The translations under genes were made by a program, and so were the position numbers. A stretch of DNA of 52,086 nucleotides. Origin: Clostridia bacterium. Its GTDB lineage: Bacteria; Bacillota; Clostridia; Christensenellales; Borkfalkiaceae. The stretch spans positions 1-52,086 of the forward strand of contig JAFTSO010000001.1 in assembly GCA_017467265.1 (NCBI GenBank). Direction: 5' to 3'. Below are positions 33,497-46,519 of the stretch, one piece after another (positions within the stretch are counted from its first letter, which is position 1; the number at the start of each line of letters is the position of its first letter). Under the pieces are notes generated by a model. The model worked only from the letters and a program-made list of their open reading frames with translations. It was not told the origin of the DNA and searched no databases.

Positions 33497-35848
33497 CTAC
33501 GCCAACGTCACGCGTAAAACGCATTTCGCCTTGCCGCACAGCGCAGTCTTTGCGATGCGTACCACGCCGTTTTTGATCGGCAAACGAACACCGTCCAACG
33601 TCGCTGCGGTCACGATTGATCCGCTCCCGTCGTATTCGATACGGATACGCGTGTCGCCGTAGCCCACGTTCGCCGCCGTTTTGCCGTAAATTTTGGGCAG
33701 GCAGGGTTTGATCGTGATTTCGTCCAAACCAAAGCGAATACCCAGCATCCACGAATAAATCGCGCGTTCGATCATCGCAACGCTCCCCGTCAAGAACGAA
33801 AAACCCGTTCTGCCGTGGAAGGACGGTACGAGATGGTAGCAATTCGTGATCGCGTACGGAGCGCCGCACAGCGCGTCGGGTGCGTGGTATTCCGCATACA
33901 GCGGCAGGGCAAAATTCAAAACGTCCGAGAACGTATCACTCTCGCCCATCTCCGCCAATGCGCGCAACAGGAAACATTGCGAGCCGTGATTGTATACGCT
34001 CCCGTTTTCGGCAAAGTACGGCTGAAAATCGCCCGTACCCATCTTGCCGATGCCGTGAACCTGCTTAAATCCAAACGGAGTAGAGAACAGCATATACCCG
34101 TTCTTAGTGCGAAGCGTTTTGAGCTGCGCCAGTACGTCCTGTTCCTTGCCTTTGGCTACGCCCGAAATGATTGCATACGCGTTCGTGGGGGCATATACGC
34201 GGCGCTCGCCGTCGGGATCTTTTGTGGAGAAAATCCACTCGCCCTCGTCCGTGAATACGCCGTTGTAAAATCCTTCGTTGTTATAGCTGCACGCGTTGAT
34301 CGTCTTCTTCAGATCGTCTGCAAAGCGGAGATATTTGTCCTCGTGAACGCCGCGTTTTGCGAGGATTTCCGTCAAATATCCAAGGCACATAACGAGCTGA
34401 CAGGACACCATCACCGTTTCGCCCCTGCCCTTGATACCTGCGGCGCTCAAACAGTCCAGCCAGTCGCCGCCTTGCATTTTGACGAGCCCGTGTTCGCCGA
34501 TGTGGTCGGGGTGCATCAGGTATTCCATACCTGAAATCAGGTGTGCCAGACCGCTATCCGTTTTGTCGGGCGTGTCGTAATAGGGGAATTTTTCGTCCAA
34601 GACCGTATCATCGTCGGTGAACGCAAGGTAATCGTACACAAACTCGGTGAAAAAGCAAGCCGAATCGACGAAATGACGTAAATCAAATTTATCGCTGTCG
34701 CCAAAGGGGACTTGGCGCGGATACCAGCCGTCGCTGCGCTGTTTAGAGAAGATATTGGCGATCACGCTGCGACACAACGCGGCGTCGTACGCAAAAAAGC
34801 CCTGAAAGTCGTTCGACGCGTCGCGTACCCCACGCATACCTGTCGGCCAGCCGCGATCGAGTGCGGAAACCCAGTCCAACTCCAACGGCAAAAATCCGTT
34901 CACGAAACGGTTAAAATCTTCGTCTTCCGTTTCAATCGTGCGGCGCGAAAACAACGAAGAATATTTCTCGCGGAGCGCGCAAAGCTCCCGTTCCACCGCG
35001 TCGCCATCAAAATACGTACGGCTGTGCGCGATCGAGTCTGCCACCTCGTCTTCTTTTTCCGTGCAGGCAAAGGCAAGGGTGATCGATTGCGAAGCGCCAC
35101 GTTTAAGGGACAGGGTAGTGAGAGCCGCAAAGCATTGTTCAAAGGCATACAGCACCTGTTCCGTTTCGCCGCTGAACGCATCGGGGATACGGGCAAAATT
35201 GTCCGTTGCTGCAATCAGTCGTTCGCTGCTTAATTCGAACCCGTCAAAGGGGGTATCGGACAAACAGGTGAAATATCTGCGCTCTTCCTTTTTACCGCTC
35301 ACGCTATAACGGGTAGTCTTAAACAGCGGCGTTTTACCGTCTGCGTATTCCGTTCTCGTGTACCACTCGGGCTTGTCCCAAGGTGCCATTAAAAGGGCGT
35401 TGACGTAAGGATAAACGCAGGGCAAGATCTTGATCTGCAATTTTTCATCACTCTCGTTCGTGAACGTAGTTTTCAGCACAAAGCGCATACCTTTTGCGGC
35501 AACGAAAAGCTCCGTGGTCACGGTGAGTGCGCCAAAGTGCAGGACATACGTTGCTTTTTCGGGCGTGAAATCGATTTGTAAGCAATCGGCGCGGAATACG
35601 TCGAAGGAGTGTAAAACCCCCGTACCGTATTCAAAATACACCCTTGCAGGCGATCCGATTTCCCGTTTTTCGCGCTTGAAGAGCGCCTCGCCGACGGGGG
35701 GACGGATTTGAGCCGTTTGCAAGCCGAATTGATCGACCTTTATCAAAATTTCGTCGTTTTTATATATGTACTCATACGAGCCAACCTTGGGCAACTCCGT
35801 AAGGGTATAGCCGCCGAGTGTTTTGTTGAAAAAACCGTAATTGTGCAT
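33497..35848 (-). CDS. GH94-family glycoside phosphorylase
   Basis: A 783-residue cytoplasmic enzyme (no signal peptide) of the cellobiose/chitobiose phosphorylase family, which splits beta-glucosides with phosphate to give a sugar 1-phosphate. The N-terminal beta-sandwich (about 1-290) precedes the alpha/alpha barrel. GVRDASNDFQG (about 340-350) corresponds to the FRDxxQD motif. GDWLDC (about 461-466) is the catalytic GDWND motif with Asn replaced by Leu; Asp465 is the likely general acid. GSVYNHGSQCFLLRAL and SFLTGSVAMIERAI are typical of the C-terminal half. AGGAGG precedes the ATG and a good promoter lies upstream. Exact sugar unknown. The N-for-L change may mark a separate subfamily. Confidence 0.85.
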   Translation of the reverse strand: MHNYGFFNKTLGGYTLTELPKVGSYEYIYKNDEILIKVDQFGLQTAQIRPPVGEALFKREKREIGSPARVYFEYGTGVLHSFDVFRADCLQIDFTPEKATYVLHFGALTVTTELFVAAKGMRFVLKTTFTNESDEKLQIKILPCVYPYVNALLMAPWDKPEWYTRTEYADGKTPLFKTTRYSVSGKKEERRYFTCLSDTPFDGFELSSERLIAATDNFARIPDAFSGETEQVLYAFEQCFAALTTLSLKRGASQSITLAFACTEKEDEVADSIAHSRTYFDGDAVERELCALREKYSSLFSRRTIETEDEDFNRFVNGFLPLELDWVSALDRGWPTGMRGVRDASNDFQGFFAYDAALCRSVIANIFSKQRSDGWYPRQVPFGDSDKFDLRHFVDSACFFTEFVYDYLAFTDDDTVLDEKFPYYDTPDKTDSGLAHLISGMEYLMHPDHIGEHGLVKMQGGDWLDCLSAAGIKGRGETVMVSCQLVMCLGYLTEILAKRGVHEDKYLRFADDLKKTINACSYNNEGFYNGVFTDEGEWIFSTKDPDGERRVYAPTNAYAIISGVAKGKEQDVLAQLKTLRTKNGYMLFSTPFGFKQVHGIGKMGTGDFQPYFAENGSVYNHGSQCFLLRALAEMGESDTFSDVLNFALPLYAEYHAPDALCGAPYAITNCYHLVPSFHGRTGFSFLTGSVAMIERAIYSWMLGIRFGLDEITIKPCLPKIYGKTAANVGYGDTRIRIEYDGSGSIVTAATLDGVRLPIKNGVVRIAKTALCGKAKCVLRVTLA

Positions 35849-35880
35849 AGGAAGACCTCCTTAAAAATTTCTATGAAGTT

Positions 35881-35910
35881 ATTTTAACATACACAGGAGA
35901 GCGTTGTCAA
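35881..35910 (-). promoter_or_regulatory. Sigma-A promoter of the GH94 gene
   Basis: On the minus strand TTGACA and TAAAAT are separated by 18 bp. It diverges from the SPFH-cluster promoter. Confidence 0.75.
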
Positions 35911-35994
35911 TGCGTGGGCGAAAAAATGTAGACAAAATGGGGAAAAAAGGTGAAAAAAGTTGCACTTTTTAGGACAGAAATTTACAAAGTCCCC

Positions 35995-36023
35995 TTGACA
36001 GTATAGGAAAAATGTGATAAAAT
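35995..36023 (+). promoter_or_regulatory. Sigma-A promoter of the SPFH cluster
   Basis: Perfect TTGACA and TAAAAT are separated by 17 bp; the leader is about 70 nt. Confidence 0.82.
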
Positions 36024-36100
36024 AAACAAAATTATCATTTATTAGGTAGAGAAAGGAAAAATATCCGCTTTTTTACCGCAAACGGCGAACGGAGGATGGT

Positions 36101-37243
36101 ATGTCCCTTTTACAACTCATAGAACAAGAAATGAAGAACGATCAGTTGGTCGTACGCAGTCATATTGAAGATTTCAATGCAAAATCACAGCTAATTGTCT
36201 ATGAATCGCAAGAGGCGATTTTCTATAAAAACGGGCAGGCGCTCGATTTATTCGGGCCGGGGCGTCACACTCTTTCGTCCGAGAACGTGCCCGTGCTCAA
36301 ACGGTTTTTCAGCCATTTGTTCGGCGGCAAAACGCCGCTCCCTTGTGACGTGTATTTCGTCAACAAAGTCAACGTTTTGGATATTATCTGGGGTACGGAT
36401 TCACCTGTGCAGCTGGAAGACCCGAAATACCCGATGCTGGTCAGCGTGCGCGCCAACGGGCAGACGGGGGTACGCGTAAAAGATTCGCGCAGGTTCTTGG
36501 TCAACGTTGTAGGACAGCTTAAAGAATACACGGTGGACGGGGTACGTCGCGCGATCAAAGGTATGATGATGGCAGCGATCAAGGAAAGCATCGCCGTCGC
36601 GATCGTCGAAAAGAAGATTAGCATTTTGGAAGTGGCGACCAAGCTCACCGAGCTCTCCGCAACGATCGGGCAAAAGCTCAACGCGGCGATAGCCGATTTG
36701 GGGATCGAAACGACGCATTTCACGCTGTCTGCGATTTTGCCCAGCGACGGGGATCTCGACGAACTCAAAGCCCTGAAAAAGACGATGATGAACACCGAGG
36801 CGGATATGTACCGTGAACGCAGAGAGAGCGAAACGCGTGCATACGCTCGTGCTACGGAAGGATATACGTATCAGGAAGAACGCCGTTTCGACGTGATGGA
36901 AGGCGCGGCGAAGAACGAAGGCGGCGCAGGCGGCAGCTTTATCAATATGGGCGTTGGCTTGGGTATGGGCGCAGGCGTTGGTAAAGAAATGGGGAATATG
37001 TATGCAGGGATTATGCAACCGAGCGCCCCCGTTCCCACGCCGAACGCAGTCGCTCCGAACGCAAGCGCTCCCAACGCGGAAAAGGTATGCCCCTCGTGCG
37101 GCGCACCCGTGGCGACAGGCGCGAAATTCTGTTCGAACTGTGGGCAGCCGCAGCCGCAGGCAAAATTCTGTCCCGAGTGTGGTACGCGTTGCGAGGCAGG
37201 CAGTAAATTCTGTATGAATTGCGGCACAAAATTGAATGCGTAA
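36101..37243 (+). CDS. SPFH-domain protein with two C-terminal zinc ribbons
   Basis: A 380-residue protein of the virion-core-protein/YdjI-like SPFH group. The SPFH-type region (about 25-225) includes QLIVYESQEAIFYKNGQALDLFGPGRHTL and ANGQTGVRVKDSRRFL. An amphipathic, charged helix follows (about 225-275), then a glycine/methionine-rich stretch (MGVGLGMGAGVGKEMG). A Pro/Ala linker precedes two zinc ribbons with eight cysteines in four CxxC pairs (about 330-374). There is no membrane helix, so it probably scaffolds at the membrane surface. GGAGG precedes the ATG. It heads a run of four same-strand genes. Relatives in Bacillus work in membrane-stress response. Confidence 0.85.
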   Translation: MSLLQLIEQEMKNDQLVVRSHIEDFNAKSQLIVYESQEAIFYKNGQALDLFGPGRHTLSSENVPVLKRFFSHLFGGKTPLPCDVYFVNKVNVLDIIWGTDSPVQLEDPKYPMLVSVRANGQTGVRVKDSRRFLVNVVGQLKEYTVDGVRRAIKGMMMAAIKESIAVAIVEKKISILEVATKLTELSATIGQKLNAAIADLGIETTHFTLSAILPSDGDLDELKALKKTMMNTEADMYRERRESETRAYARATEGYTYQEERRFDVMEGAAKNEGGAGGSFINMGVGLGMGAGVGKEMGNMYAGIMQPSAPVPTPNAVAPNASAPNAEKVCPSCGAPVATGAKFCSNCGQPQPQAKFCPECGTRCEAGSKFCMNCGTKLNA

Positions 37244-37263
37244 ACGGGAGAGGAGAAAGGACT

Positions 37264-37959
37264 ATGAAGAAAATCAATCGGTATTTGGTATTGATAGCGA
37301 TCGTACTCGTGTGTGCAGTGGCGAACGTGATTTTGTTTTTGACCGTACCCGATGGACGTACGGACACGGGCGTATTTTGGTTGGTCTGGTCTTTTATGAC
37401 TCCCGTTGCGCTGTTGGCAGCGATCGCGTTGCACCTTTGGGGCACGCGCAAGAGCGCAGGCGATCTGGTGAGTATGACGGTCGTCTATTACCTGTGCGCG
37501 ATTTTTACGGCGGCGTATTTGGCGGCAGGGCTGGTGTTTGTGTACCTGCCTTGGAAAAAGATGTTGCTGCCGCTCATTATAGAGCTGTTGATCACGACGG
37601 CGTATATCGTATCCGCGATGTTTTTCCTTCGCGGAGCGGAGTATATCCGTGCCAGAGAAACGCACACGCGTGAAAAAGTGATGTATATCCGCTTTTTGAA
37701 AGCGGACGTGGACGATTGTATCGCGAAAGCGAACAGCGAAGAATTGAGAGCAAAATTGACAAAACTCGCCGATGACGTGCGTTTTAGCGATCCGATGAGC
37801 CACGCGTCCTTGGCAGGGATCGAGGCAGAGCTGTCGGCGACGGTGGCAGAGATCGCGGACAAAGTGGGCGGCGAGCACGAGAGCGAGGCGTTCGCACTCG
37901 TTGAAAAGGCGCAAAAGGCGTTGGAGCGCAGAAACAGCCGCTGTTTGATGCTGAAATGA
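37264..37959 (+). CDS. Four-TM protein with cytoplasmic helical tail
   Basis: A 231-residue protein with four hydrophobic segments (about 5-27, 41-60, 69-95, 99-123) and a charged C-terminal half (about 125-231) predicted helical and partly coiled coil. No family is recognised. The ATG at AGGAGAAAGGACT is preferred over an upstream in-frame start that overlaps the SPFH gene. Its end overlaps the next gene by 4 bp (ATGA), so it belongs to the SPFH/YidD-like operon. Confidence 0.8.
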   Translation: MKKINRYLVLIAIVLVCAVANVILFLTVPDGRTDTGVFWLVWSFMTPVALLAAIALHLWGTRKSAGDLVSMTVVYYLCAIFTAAYLAAGLVFVYLPWKKMLLPLIIELLITTAYIVSAMFFLRGAEYIRARETHTREKVMYIRFLKADVDDCIAKANSEELRAKLTKLADDVRFSDPMSHASLAGIEAELSATVAEIADKVGGEHESEAFALVEKAQKALERRNSRCLMLK

Positions 37960-38330
37960 AAGGGCAAATCCGAGAGATCCGTATCGTAGATCTATGGACG
38001 TATTTATTTATTCCTTTACTCGCGCTCATCGCGATATGGGTGGGGGGTACGCTCCTTGCGATCAAGGTGTTCCCGTTCCCGTCGTGGATATTTTTTGTCG
38101 TGGCAGGTGTGGGATCGTACTTCTTGATCAGGCGTGCAGCGATCGGCACGGTACTCGCCTACAAGGCGTGGGCACCGATGGAAGTACGGGGCAGATGCCG
38201 TTTTGAGCCGACGTGCTCGACGTATATGATTTTGGCAATTAAAAAATTCGGTTTGGTGTACGGAATTATCAAAGGTATTAAGCGGATTAAGCGGTGTAAA
38301 CCGCCAAACGGTGGGGTCGATTATCCTTAA
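37956..38330 (+). CDS. YidD-like domain with N-terminal membrane anchor
   Basis: A 124-residue protein. About 1-60 contain two membrane helices (about 15-38, 41-57). The rest matches YidD: RGRCRFEPTCSTYMILAIKKFG (Cys81, Cys87) and IKRIKRCKPPNGGVDYP (Cys114). YidD aids membrane protein insertion and is normally a 70-90-residue peripheral protein coded with rpmH, rnpA and yidC. Here it has an added anchor and lies in an SPFH locus. Whether this is the main YidD of the cell or a paralog cannot be told from the window. Confidence 0.82.
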   Translation: MKGQIREIRIVDLWTYLFIPLLALIAIWVGGTLLAIKVFPFPSWIFFVVAGVGSYFLIRRAAIGTVLAYKAWAPMEVRGRCRFEPTCSTYMILAIKKFGLVYGIIKGIKRIKRCKPPNGGVDYP

Positions 38331-38386
38331 TCCGTCGTAAATATTGCATAAAAAATAAAGAAAATAAAACAGGAGGATGGGAAAAA

Positions 38387-40885
38387 ATGAGTAAATTGTC
38401 AGGGCTTTGTCCAAATTGCGGCAGCAAACTCATTTACGAAGACAACGAGCAGACAGTGATGTGCTATGCGTGTGACAGTCTAATCAACGTGGCGGATTTT
38501 GCATCGAACAAATCCACCGTAAGCGCGAGCGTAGGGGGAACGGTTAGCGTAGCGCCGATGATGATGGGTTTCGACAATCCCGATTCGGGTGTGGTATTCA
38601 TCGAAAACTTCTTCGATACGTACGCTTGGGGAGAGTATCAGACGGACGTAGAGATCGATATTCCCGAAATTTCGGGCGTAATCGCAAACAATAAAATGAA
38701 AAACGGAGCGGTGGCGGCGTCCTGGTATCTCGATTATAAAGGACTTGCCGTGCCTGTGCGCAAGAAGATCGAAGGCTTGGGCGTGATCGCGGAGAAGATC
38801 GGCGCGGCGTACAACCCCGACGATTTGACCGAGGCTTACGAATCGTACGATCTGTACGTAAATATCTGCAAAAAATTGACGGAAGAGAAAGAAAACATCT
38901 TCAAACATCTCGATACGGCGATTAAGTATGCGGAAAAATTAAAGCTGGAAAAGGCGAAACTCACCGAGATCAAGGCGGATATCGAAGAATTGAAAGCGCT
39001 GTACGAAAGAGACGTGCAGGTTGTTGCGGACATCAGCGAAATGCCTGCATATTTGGCGGCGCAGGCTGCGCTCAATACCGAAAAGAGCAGAGAGCTGGCG
39101 GCGCAGGGTATTGACGCGAAGAGCGCGTACGCAGAGGCTTTGTCGATGTACAACAGCGAAAATCCCGACAAGAGCGGTGCGCTGGTGCTCTTTGAAAGAG
39201 TGCGCGGCTACGGCGAGAGCGTAAAATATATCAACACCATCAACCAGTATTATAACTTTGAAAAAGAACTCTACCGTTTCTTCGGCAAATATTTCGTGTT
39301 CAAGAACGAATCGTACGTGGCGACGTTGAACGTGAAAGATTTGGGCAAGAAAGGCAAGAAGAACGAAGAGGCGCAGCAGCAACAGCAGGCGGCAGCTCCT
39401 AAGGCTTGGGCACTGTACGAAGTGGTGGCCGGCGAACCTGCGAAGAGCCCTATCGTGACGGGTATCGCGCAGATGATCACCTGCTACGGCGGCAAAATGT
39501 ATTATTTCAAGCTCAATCAGGGCATTTACAGCTACGACGTATATACGAACACCGAAAAGGTGATCGACGCTGGTAAGACGGCGGATTATATCAACTATGA
39601 GTGCGCGCTGGTGAACAACGGCAAAGCGTTTATGGTGAGAAAACGTTCTGTAAAAGAAATGAAGACGGTGGAAGGTAAAGGAAAGAAACCGCAGCTGGTA
39701 GAGACGGCGGATATCGAGCTGAATCCCGAGAGCGTACTCGTTGTCGATATGGTGAACGAAATCGCGAAGAAGACGATCCCCGCAATGCAAAAGGTAGTAT
39801 TCCCTGCGATGACGAAGGAAGGCAGAAAGGTGCTCAATCTCACCAGTCGTCTGTTCTACATCTTCGCGGAAAAATCGATCCCCGTACAGGCAAAGGGCTG
39901 CGGCTCGAAGAAAAAAGAACCCGTGGTAGAGATCAAGACGAAGTTTATGGTCTGCAACCTTGCAACGGGTGAAACGAAGTCTGTTCTGGACGAAAACTGC
40001 GAAATCTGCACCGTTTACAAAGACAAGATCGTGTATGCGTTGCATAAACCCAACAAATATAACAAGGATATTCTCGTATTCGATATGGCGACGGGCGAAA
40101 GCAAAGTGGTGGAATCGAACGTATATCAATATTTCGACGTCATCGACGGCAAAGTGTATTATCTCGTCGGCAACGACGAATACTGTCCGCTCGTTCGCAA
40201 CAGCTTTGACGGCGACAGCCGCGAAGAAATTATGCAGAACGTCGAAGAGATCATCTGCGACATCGGCGGTTGGCTGTACGTACGTAAGGGCAAGGGCTGG
40301 AATTCGCTCTTGGTCAAGGTGAGCGCAGACGGCAAGAAACGTGTGGTACTCTGCTCGCAGCTCAAAAAGTTCATCGGGTTCTACGGCAATTTGATCTATT
40401 ATATCGATTACAACGACACGCTCCGTTCCGTTCGTATCGACGGCAAGAACAATATCAGCATCGCGAAGAATATCGATAAGGTATATCCGATGGACAAATG
40501 CCTGTACTATACGCGCAACGAAAAAGTGGACGGCGACAATACGGCGCTCTCCATCTACAAGATGGACAAAAACGGTCGCAACGTCCGCAAAGTAGTGTTC
40601 AACGTGGATAAAGTCGGCGCAGACGAACAAACGTCGAAATTGTATTTCAAGAAAGCCGAAACCGCTCGTTTCAAGGTTTACGCGCCTAAGAAGGAAAAAG
40701 AGGCCGTGCTCATCGATTATACTTTGCAGAGATATTACGAAATGGATATGGCTACCGAAGACGTGCAGCTCGTTCTGACGATGGGATTGCCGCACTCCGA
40801 AGAGGTCAAGGCTGGCTGCGGTGGCAAGAAGACCGCGCTGGATAAGATCTATGAAGAAGTGGCTTGGACGCCTACCTACGATTGA
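38387..40885 (+). CDS. Large zinc-ribbon / coiled-coil / DUF5050-like propeller protein
   Basis: An 832-residue soluble protein. A zinc ribbon opens it (CPNCG at about 8, CYACD at about 26). A helical, coiled-coil-like part covers about 130-230, and a Gln/Ala-rich linker lies near 325-335. From about 340 come repeated blades of the type GGKMYYFKLNQGIYSYD, DKIVYALHKP, DGKVYYLVGNDEYCPLVRNSFDG and YGNLIYYIDYNDTLRSVRIDG, as in DUF5050-type propellers. Two GCG(S/G)KK insertions are present. AGGAGG precedes the ATG, 56 bp after the YidD-like gene with no clear promoter or terminator between. Function unknown. Confidence 0.8.
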   Translation: MSKLSGLCPNCGSKLIYEDNEQTVMCYACDSLINVADFASNKSTVSASVGGTVSVAPMMMGFDNPDSGVVFIENFFDTYAWGEYQTDVEIDIPEISGVIANNKMKNGAVAASWYLDYKGLAVPVRKKIEGLGVIAEKIGAAYNPDDLTEAYESYDLYVNICKKLTEEKENIFKHLDTAIKYAEKLKLEKAKLTEIKADIEELKALYERDVQVVADISEMPAYLAAQAALNTEKSRELAAQGIDAKSAYAEALSMYNSENPDKSGALVLFERVRGYGESVKYINTINQYYNFEKELYRFFGKYFVFKNESYVATLNVKDLGKKGKKNEEAQQQQQAAAPKAWALYEVVAGEPAKSPIVTGIAQMITCYGGKMYYFKLNQGIYSYDVYTNTEKVIDAGKTADYINYECALVNNGKAFMVRKRSVKEMKTVEGKGKKPQLVETADIELNPESVLVVDMVNEIAKKTIPAMQKVVFPAMTKEGRKVLNLTSRLFYIFAEKSIPVQAKGCGSKKKEPVVEIKTKFMVCNLATGETKSVLDENCEICTVYKDKIVYALHKPNKYNKDILVFDMATGESKVVESNVYQYFDVIDGKVYYLVGNDEYCPLVRNSFDGDSREEIMQNVEEIICDIGGWLYVRKGKGWNSLLVKVSADGKKRVVLCSQLKKFIGFYGNLIYYIDYNDTLRSVRIDGKNNISIAKNIDKVYPMDKCLYYTRNEKVDGDNTALSIYKMDKNGRNVRKVVFNVDKVGADEQTSKLYFKKAETARFKVYAPKKEKEAVLIDYTLQRYYEMDMATEDVQLVLTMGLPHSEEVKAGCGGKKTALDKIYEEVAWTPTYD

Positions 40886-40899
40886 TCAAAAAACGCATA

Positions 40900-40933
40900 A
40901 AAAGAGAACGTCCCGTTAAGGGGCGTTCTTTTT
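40900..40933. terminator. Terminator of the SPFH cluster (bidirectional)
   Basis: A stem including GAACGTCCC / GGGGCGTTC with flanking A/T runs and loop GTTAA, just after the 832-codon gene. Confidence 0.86.
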
Positions 40934-40981
40934 GCATAGGCAAAAGTAAAGTGCAATCGGGGACAAGTAAAAAAAGCGGGG

Positions 40982-41440
40982 TTATTCCGCCTTTTTCCGC
41001 ATTACGTAATCGCGGTTGATCATACCGTTGCCCAGAGCGATCTCCACCGTTTCGTCGATGACAAAGCCGTTTTTTTGATAGCAGCGCACAGCGCGCTCGT
41101 TGGCTTGGTTCACGTTCAAAAGAATATCTTTTTTGCGGCGGAGCAGTTCGGTGAATACCTGCTGGGAATACCCTTTGCCGCGCGCGGTGGGGAGAAGATA
41201 CAGTTTGTCTAGATACACTTCGTTTTCGCGTTCTTCTATCACCAACACGCCGACAGTATCGACGTGAAAATATTCATACCCCCGTGCACGGTACGCGTTG
41301 AGCGCGGTTTTTGAGAAATACTTATCGAGCAAAAAATCGATCTGTTCGCGTGGCAAGATCTCCCCGTAAACTTCGTGCCAGATGGGGGACATAAAGGCGT
41401 ACAGCCTGTCAAAATCCTGTTCGTCAAACGTTTTTAACAT
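40982..41440 (-). CDS. GNAT-family N-acetyltransferase
   Basis: A 152-residue acetyl-CoA-dependent acyltransferase. Motif A is visible in YLLPTARGKGYSQQVFTEL (the Q/RxxGxG/A loop that holds CoA), and motif B in NERAVRCYQKNGFV. Substrate unknown. GGAG-type site before the ATG and a good promoter. It is monocistronic, between two terminator or promoter signals. Confidence 0.9.
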   Translation of the reverse strand: MLKTFDEQDFDRLYAFMSPIWHEVYGEILPREQIDFLLDKYFSKTALNAYRARGYEYFHVDTVGVLVIEERENEVYLDKLYLLPTARGKGYSQQVFTELLRRKKDILLNVNQANERAVRCYQKNGFVIDETVEIALGNGMINRDYVMRKKAE

Positions 41441-41468
41441 CTCCGTTGCTCCTATTTTTTCTGTTGGT

Positions 41469-41498
41469 ATTATAGCACCAAAACGCCGCCGTTGTCAA
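41469..41498 (-). promoter_or_regulatory. Sigma-A promoter of the GNAT gene
   Basis: On the minus strand perfect TTGACA and TATAAT are separated by 18 bp. Confidence 0.82.
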
Positions 41499-41529
41499 GA
41501 TATGCAGACGATGATTTCGTCGGAAAGTT

Positions 41530-42384
41530 TTACGGTTCTGCGTGCAGTTTTTTGTATTCTGATGGGGACATTCCTACGTGTTTGGAAAAGAGCCGACTAA
41601 AATACAGTGCGTTTTCATAGCCGACTGCGTTGGCGGTCTCCGTCACGTTATAATCTTTCGTTTCGAGCAAAGTTTTGGCGTTCGCCATGCGTAGGGATAG
41701 GATATATTGCATAGGGGTCACTTTTACCACTTGCTTAAAGCGGCGGATAAACCAGCACGGACTCATATGCAAAGACTCTGCGTATTCTTCGATGTTGATA
41801 GGTGTATTGTAGTGCTCATTAAAATAACGCGTAGCGCGTTTGATGTCGTTGAGCGCGTCCGCGCCACCACGCTCGCCTTCCCTTAATGAGCGGTCGGCAA
41901 GGAGAAAAACGTGTTGCAAAAGCATAGTTAACAGCGATTTATAATTTGCGCGGCGCAGTTGCATTTCTTGAATCATCTGCGAGAATAACCATTGATAATC
42001 GGCGGAGATGCCCGAATAAAAAAAGTTTTTATCTGTTGGGAACGCACACGCAGATAGTACTTTATCTACTTCGTTTCCCGTAAAATGAACCCAAAAAACT
42101 TCGCATTGATCCTTTGGATAATAGAAATACGATTGCGGCTCGTAAGGGCGGAATAAAATCATATGTCCTTTTGATACGATTTGTTCGATGCCGTTAAAGA
42201 AAAAACTCGCCTTGCCCTCTGCTATGTACAGCAACTGATAATCCCGTCTGCCCTTTGGACGGTTGGTTTTAATGGTAGGTCCATCGTTTACTCGGTAATA
42301 GCCGCAGCTCGTGACGAGAAAGGGCACAGTGAGGTCTTTGACGACGGAAACAGAGTTGTAAAGATAGGCAACGTTGGTGTACAC
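41530..42384 (-). CDS. AraC-family transcriptional regulator
   Basis: A 284-residue regulator with an N-terminal cupin sensor (about 20-110, RRDYQLLYIAEGKASFFFNG and GHMILFRPYEPQSY) and a C-terminal double helix-turn-helix (about 185-280, ending in ETANAVGYENALYFSRLFSKHVGMSPSEYKKL). The start is GTG with AGGAG 10 bp upstream. It is divergent from the GPH symporter and lacZ and very likely activates them with a sugar ligand. Confidence 0.93.
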   Translation of the reverse strand: MYTNVAYLYNSVSVVKDLTVPFLVTSCGYYRVNDGPTIKTNRPKGRRDYQLLYIAEGKASFFFNGIEQIVSKGHMILFRPYEPQSYFYYPKDQCEVFWVHFTGNEVDKVLSACAFPTDKNFFYSGISADYQWLFSQMIQEMQLRRANYKSLLTMLLQHVFLLADRSLREGERGGADALNDIKRATRYFNEHYNTPINIEEYAESLHMSPCWFIRRFKQVVKVTPMQYILSLRMANAKTLLETKDYNVTETANAVGYENALYFSRLFSKHVGMSPSEYKKLHAEP

Positions 42385-42415
42385 GAAAATTCGCTCCTTT
42401 TATAATCTATATCTT

Positions 42416-42444
42416 ATTATATATGTATTTTACGAAAAAATCAA
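42416..42444 (-). promoter_or_regulatory. Promoter of the AraC gene
   Basis: On the minus strand TTGATT and perfect TATAAT are separated by 17 bp. Confidence 0.75.
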
Positions 42445-42487
42445 GTATTGAGTATCATTTTGTGCATATTTTCATAAATTCTCTTTA

Positions 42488-42516
42488 TTGCTTTTTTGTT
42501 TGTGACGCGCTATAAT
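42488..42516 (+). promoter_or_regulatory. Promoter of the GPH symporter-lacZ operon
   Basis: TTGCTT and perfect TATAAT are separated by 17 bp. The weak -35 fits an activator-dependent promoter next to an AraC gene. Confidence 0.7.
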
Positions 42517-42567
42517 GAAAACAAGAATAAGCGGCGCGCAGCAAAAAAATAAAAAAGAGGGGAAAAG

Positions 42568-46493
<3,926 letters not shown>

Positions 46494-46519
46494 TAGGACA
46501 AAATAACGACGATTTGCGA

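Noticed and set aside
38939-40795. A 618-codon open frame opposite the 832-codon gene
   Set aside because: It is a shadow of the codon pattern of the sense gene, with no ribosome site and His/Arg-rich sequence.
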